A program made the position numbers and the translations under genes. The notes beneath the pieces are model-generated. The model searched no databases, was not told the DNA's origin, and saw only the letters and a program-made list of their open reading frames with translations. Of a stretch of 64,000 nt of DNA, positions 22,758 through 31,461 are shown piece after piece (the first letter of the stretch is position 1; every line of letters begins with the position of its first letter). The stretch comes from Adiantum capillus-veneris (Eukaryota; Streptophyta; Polypodiopsida; Polypodiales; Pteridaceae): positions 19,932,946 through 19,996,945 of the forward strand of contig CM043969.1 of NCBI GenBank assembly GCA_014529385.2. The letters are read 5' to 3'.

Positions 22758-24085
22758 CCAGTAGCAAATGTTTCTCCAGTGGAACATGCTTATTCTTTTG
22801 CACAAGATGAGTATCCACGCATAGTGAGGTTCTTGATTAACACAAGAGGACGATGAAGAAGAAATAATAGAGACCAAGGAAGACTATGGCCCCACGGGAA
22901 ATGATTTTGTTCATCTAGATGATGAGGATAGAGGCCTAGCCTTAGGGATGCCACCTGATTTATATAATATCCTCTTTCCTTGATTCTAAAAGAGACGACA
23001 AATAGGTAGGTTAGGGGTCTGGATCGTATTTTGAGTTTGTTTTCTAGGAGTTTTAATTTTTTCACACTGACATGCCTCCTAGAGTTATAGTGCTTTGTTG
23101 TTTGATATTGTTATGTAGGACTTATATGGATTTCCATCCACATGGCTGAGGACATCTGGTTCGACAAAATGAGAAACTCCATACCTCCAGGTGTACTACT
23201 TTCCATGATTCATCCTGGTGGATATGTATAATTGCTAATTGGGGTTTTTCATGGTTTTTTTGAGTGCAATAGTTATGTTTATTATCTACCATTCTAGATG
23301 TATAAAGTTATCTTTGCTTAAGTTGATTGAACTAGAGTTTAATCTTATAGAGATGAGCCTTGAGATTAGGAGACCGTGACTTTAGGTTAACTCATTTACT
23401 TGACCACTAGTCCTATTTGATAAAATTATATGAGTGTTTGAGACCTTAGGAATGCTTTAGGCATAGAGAAGCTTTCTCACTTAAACAACAAAAGACACTA
23501 GTGAGAATACCAAGGAAATGAAAGCAAAAAACATAAGTGCCACAAATGAAAAATCTTAAGCTGGAAGAGAAATTCTGGCTTGATTTGGTACTTCACTCAC
23601 ATGTATTGTCTATGGTACTAGATTTCTAGAGGTTCCCAGTGTGGACGACATTTAAAAGACTTCCATCGAGCTTACAGTTAGAATTTCAAGCTTTTGTTTG
23701 GAGTTGTGAGAGCTAGTGGCTAATCAAAGCTGAAAAGCACAATTAGGAATCTCTCATTTAGATAATCTTCCTTATTTAGTACTTGAGTAGTTGTTTTAAG
23801 CTTAGTCATAGCTAACTAATTGATAAACTCACCCATAAGCCCAAAACTCTTGATTAATTAATGTCATTAAAGTTCAATTTATTTGTCCTTAATGGCAGTC
23901 TAGCATTTCATAAATCTTGCATTTACTGATTTCCACATGTACTTTACATTCCTCTCATGATTTATTGCCATATGATTCCACTTGCATAAAACAATGAATT
24001 TGCCTTGCAGATTCAAATCCAGATGCTCTACAACATGGACAAAACGGGCTTTCTCTCACTAGCTTCCAAGGGAGGAATCTACATC
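22758..24085 (+). other. gypsy 3' untranslated region
   Basis: AT-rich sequence without recognisable coding content, leading to the polypurine tract before the 3' LTR. Confidence 0.4.
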
Positions 24086-24098
24086 AAGAAGGGGGGCA
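24086..24098 (+). other. polypurine tract of the 18-kb gypsy element
   Basis: AAGAAGGGGGGCA lies immediately before the TGTTACCACC start of the 3' LTR and fits the plus-strand priming site. Confidence 0.85.
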
Positions 24099-24705
24099 TG
24101 TTACCACCAAGCGACCACCTTTCATGTAGCCATGGGCCGGTCTTGTCAGACCCGCTAGTAGTGTATTATGTTATTGGCCAGGTTTGTCGGTCAGTTAGGA
24201 ATGGTTAAGAGTGATCGCCAATGAGAGGTGCACTCTAAAACTGGATCCTATAATGTTTGGGTAAGATTGGCTAAGTGTGGGTGCCCAAATGTGAACGGGC
24301 AAGCCCATATGAAAGTCAATCTAAACCTAAAATGGGTCATTCTCTCATTTGTTCAATGCAGGAAGAGTGCTCTTGCTCCATCTCCTTCTCCGTGTCCTTT
24401 GTGTACTAGTGTGTGTGTGTGCTTGGGGGGGGGGGGGGGGGGGGGGGGGGGAGAGAGAGAGAGAGAGAGTGATCGAGCATTGCGGCGGCACGACGGCGGT
24501 GAGGTGGTTGAGCATGGCGCAACGGCTGCTCCCTCTTCTTGGCAGCGAGGAATCATCCACGACAGCAAGCGTAGAGTGGTGAGTGACACACCATTGTCAT
24601 CGTTGAGCTTACTAGTTTAGGCTAGTTGCGTTCTTGGAGCCATATGTGGCTCGCACACAGTGTTAGGAAAGTCCCTTGCTTCGATACATGCGGCAGAAGC
24701 CCCCA
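24099..24705 (+). repeat. 3' LTR of the 18.4-kb gypsy element
   Basis: This 607-bp copy matches the 5' LTR (6339-6961), starts TGTTACCACC and ends GAAGCCCCCA. It contains a 27-base G run at 24425-24451 where the 5' LTR has GT/GA repeats, and a changed TATA-like box (CATATGAAAG). TCTCC follows at 24706-24710. Confidence 0.93.
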
Positions 24706-24710
24706 TCTCC

Positions 24711-25609
24711 AAACACGATTAAGAGAAGCAAGATAAATTGTAGAGTTGAGCAAAGCGAACTTGTCAGAGACAAAACTGTCTCAAATTGCAAATCCACATA
24801 CGGCATACATGAACTGCCAAATCTATGGCAATGAAGGTCACTCTTGCACGATTATCTCTCCAAAAAACTCCACCTATTTGTAATATGTATACCTATGAAT
24901 CTATATCACGTGTGAGCTCAATCTATGTTCGTAGATACATACATAACCGAGAAACACTAAACCAAGTGTTGAAACTCTTTGAAATCTTGAACAGTCTCAA
25001 TGCTCCCAAAATCACATTTGGATGTCTATCAATCCAAAATCCACATCCAAAATCAACAATTTCATACAGAAAATCAAGGTAAATCATCACCCAAATATCA
25101 CCACATTGTGACATACATATCCAAAGATGAAAGCTACATAATGATATGCAGTGTAGGAGTCCAATTGTCAAAGCATCTATCCGTAGAAAATAATGCATGT
25201 TGCTACAAAAAAATCAGCATTTAGAATTTCAAAATTTTGATATTTCCAACACATTTAAGACATTGAAAAACCTTGGAGTAGACTCTAAAATCATATAGAT
25301 CCGAGTCTGAGTTTGAGAGATACGCCAAAAAGAGTGTTTTTTGGCCTGAAAATGTAGAACAAAACCTGTTGTTGCTGTTGGAGTACTTGCTATATTTTTA
25401 AAAATCATTTGTTGAAAATAGACAATTTTATAACATCCAAAACCTAGAAAATCCCCAACCTAGACTCCTAGATCATATCCATTCGACTCTTTATGTTGGA
25501 GATGTTTTGAACCTTAAAAATGGAAAAAACAACTTGCAAAAGGTCTTGTTCCTATGTTTTTATCTTATCTCTATCATGCAATGTCAAGGTTGCCATCACC
25601 ACTCCCCTA
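24711..25609. other. noncoding flank, possibly copia internal sequence (minus strand)
   Basis: It contains no recognised domain. On the minus strand it would lie just downstream of the PBS-like site at 25610-25625 and upstream of the gypsy insertion, so it may be the first part of the copia element whose protease fragment is at 5265-5498. Confidence 0.3.
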
Positions 25610-26045
25610 TACTCTGATACTAATTAGGAGTATGCTAGTGTATAAGCTGCATGATGCGGGTGCATGTGTAGTGAGTGTAGAGTGATAGATTGTGTGTGGG
25701 TGGAGTACTCACTACTAATGAGTGAGACCCCTTATTATTTATGCATAAAGAATAAGGTCAGTGGTGGTGAGTGAATTCAGTGGGAATCATTAGTGTGTTT
25801 GATTGAGTTGCTTTAGGTGAGGAGAAGTGGAGTTGGAGATTGCCAATCTTGTGACTTATGGCTGCTCCATAGGCCAATGCCACATCATAGAGTTAAACAT
25901 TCATGTTTCCTTGATTAGATCACTAATCATGTGAGTGTTTTCATGCCCTAGCCAAGTAGCTCATCTTTTCAGTTTGAAAATTTAATTGAGCCAGTGAATC
26001 TATGCTATAATGGACACTTTCAACATTTGGCACCATTGTCGGGGA
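25610..26045. repeat. LTR-like block with PBS-like sequence on both sides
   Basis: On the left, the minus strand reads TTAGTATCAGAGTATAGGGG (about 25605-25624), close to the TGGTATCAGAGC initiator-Met PBS of copia elements. On the right, the plus strand reads TTTGGCACCATTGTCGGGGA (26021-26040), the Tat/Athila-type PBS. The block between (about 25626-26020) begins TGTTGAAAGTGTCC on the minus strand and ends CAACA on the plus strand. It could be a minus-strand copia LTR inserted exactly at a gypsy PBS, or a plus-strand gypsy LTR beside a chance or rearranged left site. The sequence does not settle which. Confidence 0.5.
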
Positions 26046-26233
26046 TTGGTGACTTATGCTAGTGTAATCTTGGCATAATTGATCACTAATTTCTTCACTT
26101 ATTAAATAATTTTGTTGGCCGGTCCATGGATTTTGAATGTGTATGCATATGGAAATGTGCAACATTTTCTAATTTGATACCAATCTCTCTAGTTATGTGT
26201 GTATGCATGAGATTGGGTTCTTTTTTAACTTAG

Positions 26234-26336
26234 ATCTGGAAATAACTCTATAATGACAACAACGGATGTTGCAGCTCGGGGCTTGGATGTGAAGGACGTA
26301 AAGTTCCTCATCAATTATGATTTCCATGGATCATAG
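26234..26336 (+). pseudogene. captured DEAD-box RNA helicase exon fragment (motif V region)
   Basis: The frame encodes RSGNNSIM followed by [20 protein letters not shown], ending FHGS and a TAG at 26334-26336. This is the region of motif V in plant DEAD-box ATP-dependent RNA helicases, usually [11 protein letters not shown]-x-x-x-x-x-NYD. Upstream, a pyrimidine-rich GGTTCTTTTTTAACTTAG ends in AG at 26232-26233, directly before the coding segment, so it looks like a genomic exon with its 3' splice site rather than a processed cDNA. The rest of the helicase is absent. It lies between a gypsy PBS and an LTR, suggesting capture by a retroelement. Confidence 0.8.
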
Positions 26337-26448
26337 TTCTAGTTGTGGTTTGACAAAAGTAAAAGCAACAGAGCAAACAAAAGCAAAAATGACAAAAAAG
26401 AATGCACCACCATTGACAACCAGGTCATGTCAGGGACAACATGAATTC

Positions 26449-26460
26449 AGAGGGAGGGAG
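26449..26460 (+). other. polypurine tract-like sequence before the TGTTGACCC LTR
   Basis: AGAGGGAGGGAG adjoins the LTR start at 26461. This suggests the LTR at 26461-27354 is a 3' LTR, although sequence on its other side also looks element-derived. Confidence 0.6.
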
Positions 26461-27354
26461 TGTTGACCCGTGGGTCCATAACTCAACAAAGCCTTATTTT
26501 TTGAGAGTTATGAAATGCTGCAAATTATGGTTAAAAAAATCGTTTGTAATGAGTAGTTAGTCTAGTTGCAGAATTCGTGGTGCAATGTCACTTCAGATTG
26601 TACATACAAAGACAATTTACCCCTTGAACTCTATTTTAGGTTTAACCTATGGTAGCGTTAGTATATAAGGTACCTAGGTCATTTGTAAAGAAAACTTTTA
26701 TCATAATCAAGTTTTAAGCTACCGTTGACTGTGTGTGAGAGAGAAGAAGAGAGAGAGCTTGAGCTTCATCCTGGAGCTACTCCCCGCTCGTTCATGACAT
26801 TGGAGATCTAATTGCACCATCGCAATATGCTAGGCAAGAGCTACACAACACACCAAGCATCCCTCACGGAATGGATGCACTCATGCTATCAAAGAATGTC
26901 TATTTTCAGCGTGCAAGTAGTCCTTAGAATCGTGGAAACATAAGCTATGCATAGGTACTCATAAAATTTAGTTTCAGGCACTTCAAAAATTAGGCTCTAT
27001 CTTCATACGTGTTTTTTGCAGATGGGTCTAGAGTGAGGGTTTTGAGTGTAGAAACTTTGGGACAAGTGTATCCTAGTGAGGAATGGTTTCCTTAAGTTTT
27101 GTACAATTCTGGTATGATTTAGTGAGTTTCCTTCCGTTTGTGTGCATGAGGGTTGGGTGGTGTAGTTGAAGGCAGTGAGATTCTTGATTGTGGTTAAGTT
27201 AGCCTTCCAGAGGTGTGTGGGATGGTCTCAGCTTGACAAGCTAAAGAGATTGCCCCCGTGCACCTATCATGTCATATGTGTGCTCGATTGACACTATGTT
27301 GATGTAGGTTGTGTTGCATGCACTTTATTGGTGGTGTCATTTGCTTCCGCAACA
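26461..27354 (+). repeat. LTR of the TGTTGACCC gypsy family (plus-strand copy)
   Basis: It begins TGTTGACCCGTGGGTCCATA and ends TTGCTTCCGCAACA. The same sequence occurs in inverted orientation at 61662-62582, which fixes both ends. A TATA-like AGTATATAAGGTACC at about 26660-26674 is kept in both copies (inverted at about 62362-62376). The LTR is 894 bp and has a short GA-rich stretch. No PBS follows at 27355. Confidence 0.8.
26660..26670 (+). promoter_or_regulatory. conserved TATA box in TGTTGACCC LTR
   Basis: AGTATATAAGG is identical in the two inverted copies of this LTR, and the surrounding TACCTAGGTCATTT is also kept. Confidence 0.55.
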
Positions 27355-27729
27355 AGTGCATAGATGGTTGTCTTTTGACATCTCAACCATAGGAGAGTGT
27401 TTCTAGACCATAGGGTAACCTTTCTACATAGTTTTGTTACACTAAGACCTCAATCATGATGGATCATGATTTTGGTGCCTTGTCGAGACTTTGTAGAATA
27501 GTGTCCCTAGATGTTTTAGACCTCCTCCTAAAGTTTTGTTGCGTTTCGACTGAGAGTGATGAGATAGGACATAGGCAGACTGCATGAATAAAAAGTGATA
27601 GATTTGCTAGTGCTAGAAATGGATTCACTCCATAGGTTCACTTCTTTAGGTTGACACCCTCAAAGAGTCTCCGTGCCCCATCTGAGTCACTTCCTTGTGT
27701 ATCGACATTATGTTAGTGCTAGACAACTA
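27355..27729 (+). other. flank with a 20-base palindrome
   Basis: Noncoding. AATCATGAT and ATCATGATT (27452-27471) form 9-base inverted arms around GG, similar in style to the palindromes at 32.0-35.6 kb. It may therefore be leader sequence of the same gypsy family. Confidence 0.4.
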
Positions 27730-27736
27730 TGTTGCA

Positions 27737-27810
27737 GAGGGGGATATTTTCAGGCGAGCAATTTTTGCTGAGCGCTTTTTAGGAATCAGGTGAGCAGATT
27801 CCTAAAAAGA
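27737..27810 (+). repeat. left terminal inverted repeat
   Basis: It begins GAGGGGGATATTTTCAGGCG and pairs with the inverted copy at 31385-31454 over about 70 bases with scattered mismatches. A GT then CT microsatellite follows (27852-27926). Confidence 0.8.
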
Positions 27811-27851
27811 TTCTCTCTTTCTCCTTGTCGACTCTTTCATCTTTTTCATAT

Positions 27852-27878
27852 CTGTGTGTGTGTGTGTGTGTGTGTGTG

Positions 27879-27926
<48 letters not shown>
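27852..27926 (+). repeat. GT then CT microsatellite inside the left end
   Basis: A GT tract (about 27853-27878) then a CT tract (to about 27925), followed by a C run. The right end carries the mirrored GA tract. Confidence 0.95.
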
Positions 27927-27928
<2 letters not shown>

Positions 27929-28301
27929 CCCATCCATACAACGCCTCTCCGTTGGGAATGGCTTCCATAGCATCCCACGCAGACTTGATTTTATTCTCAA
28001 GATCGTCGATCATCGTGAAAAGTAATAGAGGTGTGCAACGGAAGCTATTGGACGCTTTCACAAAAATAGATTTAAGCAATGGTAATTTATAGCCATTGTG
28101 CAAATGTTATATTACTTTATTCACGATTTGACAAATAAACAACCATTTTCCAAATTTGAAAAAATCTGCAAATCAATGTACCAAAATGTGGCCATCATAA
28201 GATAAAATTAGAAACTGGTACAATTGTCCATTTTGTGAAGCATACAAACAAAAAGTGAGAAACGACAAATGCTATGCATCCATGCTTGAATAGGTCCGGC
28301 T

Positions 28302-29818
28302 TCAGCTCAGTGCCCTAAAGATATCAGCATCTGCCAAAATTGGTTGATGGATAAACATGTTCTCATTTTGGCTTAATCCTAGCACACACAGATAAATAAA
28401 ATACAAATGTTTATATGCAAGATATGGTTTTTTCTTTGACACCCGTTCCATGAAGTCTGGACATGTGCACGAAGGGTGGTTGCAAATACAAACTTTGTAC
28501 ATCCGGACGTGACCATCTTCACTTTTGGTCTCTACTTTGAAGATTTCATTAACACCATCTGTTGCACATATCTCTTCTACGACCTTCGCTCTCAGGGCTA
28601 GTGCTAAACTGATCTTGCAAGTAGCATCCTCGAAAATGGAAGTCCAATACCATACACACACACCATCTCGCACTGTGTCTCTTGCACTGCCTTCAGGAGT
28701 GGATGTATCTTTTGACTTGAAAGGAGAGTTGGTCATATTTTGTGCAGGAACAACCAACGTTACATTAGACATTCCTTCTTTGCTGAGCTCCACTTAATAC
28801 CCCCCTTCATGCAATATTTGCACCTCATCCTCCGATGTGGGTCAACAGTCAAAATCCTTTGCACCATCACCTTGGTGTTGTCCGTTAGTGTTTTGGATGT
28901 GCCGTTGTGCACATCATGTTGATGTGTGCCACGATGAATCATGACTCTAGTGGCAGTCTCATAGGATGGCATGACATATTATACTACACAATCACATGTT
29001 GAAATACAGAAAGCAATTGCCTTACAAAAGTGGTATGGAAGGCTGTTATCTCCAATCTTACAATATTGTCTGAGTGCAATTGCCTTTTGTATGTACCCGT
29101 TGAAATGTCTTGTATTGGGAATATGATAATTAACCAAGCGGACACATTGTTCATTCATGCACTTGAGAGATCCTATGCAATGACCGAGACGCACTACACC
29201 TGGAAAAACTATATTGGACGTTTGTGGCTTTGACCACAAATGAGGATCATACTTATGCTCCATTGCATCCATATGGTGCAACTTTCCCATGGTAGGTGGA
29301 AATTCTAAAACAAGATCACCATTGTAGGACCTTGGAATCTCTGTAACTTGTTCCACTTGTTGTATTTTCATTAAAAGCTTTGTCAATGTGCCCTTCTTTT
29401 TAGCCTGTAAGATTTTTTGTCTTGTACTCCTTTTGAAGCTATTTGAGAGAAAAACTCGAGGCGGGGTGCATAGATCTATTAACTCCTTTTGAGCGAATTG
29501 CACCTGTGGTGACAGACTATCCACAATGGCAATGAGAGTCGTGCTAGGTGAGCCTGCATATTGTGTTTGATGGGATACGTTGACTTTGTATTTATGTGAA
29601 AGCTGTTCATCCAGTACATAGATAAATTCACCCAAATTGTTGAGCGTCCTTTCAAGAGGCAAATTCATTTCAATATCACCAACTTTGATGACTGCATCTA
29701 AAGTTGTAAATTGCATTGGAGAAATTAATTCTAAAAGAAATGATTCATATATTATAAATTTACCATTGTAAAAAGGATAAGAAAGCTCTTTACCCAGGAA
29801 AAATAAAGAGCAAGCCAT
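28302..29818 (-). pseudogene. transposon-encoded SWIM zinc-finger protein
   Basis: Three consecutive minus-strand pieces make one gene. 29818-28979 (279 codons from ATG) ends in a Cys-rich region (CIGSLKCMNEQC, YCKIGDNSLPYHFCKAIAFC). After a single in-frame TAA it continues YVMPSYETATRVMIHRGTHQ (to 28760). After a frameshift, 28793-28302 carries the SWIM module: C109-T-C111 in CNHPSCTCPDF, then YLAYKH at residues 124-129. SWIM domains have CxC...CxH, but the third Cys is Tyr127 here. The upstream Cys/His region may be a DNA-binding zinc domain of the WRKY/GCM1 kind (inference). It is a likely transposase or accessory DNA-binding protein, inactivated by the stop and frameshift. Confidence 0.75.
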
Positions 29819-30212
29819 AATAATATGCTAAACAAATAATTAAGCACAAGATCACATTGTATAAAGTAACAAATTGTTTCTATACTCACGTCAAATAATA
29901 TAGCCGCTATAAATTTAAATTTAATAATATTTTATTATTTTAATATACTTATGTAAAAAATATACAAAATATTTAATAAAAAAATATTTGTGTGTGACTG
30001 TGTGAGCACGTGAATATTAGTCTAGTGCAATAGATAAAAGGAAAAATTTTGTCCAAATAATTATTTAAAAATTGTCTTTTCAATTTTTGTGTGTAAGGGG
30101 GATGTGTGAGCGGTCGGGTGTGCTAACGGGAGGGGGGCAAGAAGCTGTAAGTCGAAGGGTTGGGGAGGTGGGGGCATGTGGGTGGGCTACTAGGGAATGA
30201 GGGCGTGAATAG
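29819..30212. promoter_or_regulatory. divergent intergenic region between SWIM and methyltransferase genes
   Basis: The two genes point away from this 394-bp region, so it probably holds both promoters. It is very AT-rich at 29890-29990 and then turns G-rich (30095-30200). No single TATA box stands out. Confidence 0.4.
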
Positions 30213-31050
30213 GGGTGTGCGATCGATAGTACACCCCACCCATGGGCGGCCACACGCCCTTGGCCAGCACGTTGGCTTCCGAGGTATGATCGAGCGGATG
30301 GAGAGATTGCAGCAAATGTACGTGGCTTCTCTGCAGATGACGACATGTTGTGGGAGAAGCTACTAGGTACAGATTCCACATAGTGGATGCTTGATCGTAT
30401 GGGCAGGCCTTATCATAGAGGTGTTGAGAGGAGTCCAACGTTTGCCAGGTGGTAGAAACTTTTTGGAAGTTTTTCTTCATGTTCCTATAAAATTATAGGT
30501 ATAACAAATCTAAAGATTACCTTTTTTTTGTAGATGGATACTAGGTACCTTCATAGACATGGGAGATGATGTGTTGGATTTTTTTGCAGGAGTGGGGACA
30601 TTGGCAGCACAATGTTTACTACTACGCATGTATTGCATCAGTTGTGAGAAGGATTGGACAATTTACAGTGCTTGTCTAGAGCCACCTCAGTGCCTACCTT
30701 CTGATTTAGGCTCGACATTGATGTTTCATAGGAGTGACATAGCTCAGGTAATTGAGAAACCAAAGCAGGTGACAGAGCAGCTTCATCCGCTGGAGCCACC
30801 TTTCCCAACACCACTCAGCAGTCAGGGCGGGACAGTAGCAGCTCCGTATCCCACTTTCACAGCCCCAGTTTTGGCATGGCGTGCAACTCGACCATCTCCT
30901 AGTGCATTCATTGCCTCCACATTTGAGGCCCCGTTCGGAGTTGATCCATTGCCTCTTTCACTACCTACAACCCCCCCCACATATAGTTCGTATCCTCTGC
31001 CATTTGGAGGAGTTCCCCCACCATTTGGTGCACTGCCCCCATTGGCATGA
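30213..31050 (+). pseudogene. DNA methyltransferase-like gene with one intron
   Basis: Exon 1 (30213-30448) encodes GRPYHRGVERSPTFA and ends CCAG at a GT donor. A pyrimidine-rich CTTTTTTTTGTAG acceptor ends at 30533. Joining restores one frame, giving FARWILGTFIDMGDDVLDFF across the junction, then FAGVGTLAAQCLLLRMY and CEKD. This is the layout of amino-methyltransferases of the N6/N4 group: an E-K/R-S/P block, then motif I (D-x-F-x-G-x-G-T) and an acidic residue binding S-adenosylmethionine. A D/N-PP-Y/W motif is not visible, so the N-terminus is missing or unrecognised. A TAG at 30381 interrupts exon 1. The tail after about residue 100 of the last exon is Pro-rich. It would act on DNA or RNA adenine or cytosine, but substrate cannot be inferred. 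Confidence 0.65.
30449..30533 (+). other. predicted 85-nt GT-AG intron in methyltransferase gene
   Basis: The donor CCAG/GTGGTA and the acceptor TTTTTTTTGTAG bound an AT-rich 85-nt segment. Its removal links two halves of the conserved fold in one frame; the unspliced sequence does not. Confidence 0.7.
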
Positions 31051-31309
31051 CCTTTGTTTCCTCCCAGAGAATATGGACCCCCACCGCCCTTCTTTCATCC
31101 ACCTCACCCATGATGTATCCCCCCCCCCCCCCCATATGTATTTACTTTTGATGCAATGGAACACATAGATTTGGGGTTTGCTATATGAAATAGACCATGA
31201 TTGTGTGTAAGGAACTTTTGTTTGTCTTATTAATAGTGTATTGAATGCATCCCTGGTGGTTTTTGTTTGAATGTAAGTTGGCCGTGAACCGACAATCAAA
31301 TTTTAGTTG

Positions 31310-31314
<5 letters not shown>

Positions 31315-31367
<53 letters not shown>
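31315..31367 (+). repeat. GA microsatellite inside the right end
   Basis: About 26 GA units. Mirrored against the left-end CT tract at 27881-27925. Confidence 0.95.
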
Positions 31368-31370
<3 letters not shown>

Positions 31371-31384
31371 GTAGATTATCCCTT

Positions 31385-31454
31385 CTTTTGGGAATCCGCT
31401 CACCCAATTCTTAAAAAGCGCTCGCCATAAATTGCTCGCCCAAAAATTGCGCCC
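31385..31454 (-). repeat. right terminal inverted repeat
   Basis: Read on the minus strand from 31454 it begins GGGCGCAATTTTTGGGCGAG, matching the left end inward to about 27810. TGTTGCA follows outside at 31455-31461. Confidence 0.8.
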
Positions 31455-31461
31455 TGTTGCA

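Larger units (their letters stand above)
6334..24710 (+). mobile_element. 18.4-kb Ty3/gypsy LTR retrotransposon with perfect 5-bp target duplication
   Basis: Two same-orientation LTRs (6339-6961 and 24099-24705) bound a coding region in gypsy order (gag, RT, RNase H, integrase). TCTCC occurs directly outside both LTRs (6334-6338 and 24706-24710), the expected 5-bp target duplication. A PBS adjoins the 5' LTR and a purine tract adjoins the 3' LTR. The PBS sequence TTTGGCACCATTACTGGGGA is of the kind seen in Tat/Athila-lineage elements. By eye the LTRs differ at roughly 9 percent of aligned positions outside the simple repeats, so the insertion is old. About 6.7 kb of the interior is a chromovirus fragment. 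Confidence 0.93.
27730..31461. mobile_element. 3.7-kb TIR DNA transposon with SWIM and methyltransferase genes
   Basis: Imperfect terminal inverted repeats lie at 27737-27810 and 31385-31454. Shared blocks, read inward, include GGCGAGCAATTT, GAGCGCTTTTTA, GGTGAGC and GATTCC. TGTTGCA flanks both ends (27730-27736 and 31455-31461), a candidate 7-bp target duplication, though the exact end bases are ambiguous. Both inner ends carry CT/GA microsatellites in mirrored orientation. Two divergent gene remnants lie inside: a SWIM zinc-finger gene (minus) and a DNA methyltransferase-like gene (plus). I do not recognise the superfamily with confidence; MULE-like or KDZ-like groups are possibilities because some members carry SWIM domains. 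Confidence 0.75.

Noticed and set aside
24345-24620. Poly-Gly and poly-Pro frames in the 3' LTR
   Set aside because: Produced by the 27-base G run and neighbouring simple repeats.
29030-29233. Plus-strand frames over the SWIM gene
   Set aside because: Antisense shadows of the minus-strand SWIM gene, whose conserved Cys/His pattern is on the other strand.
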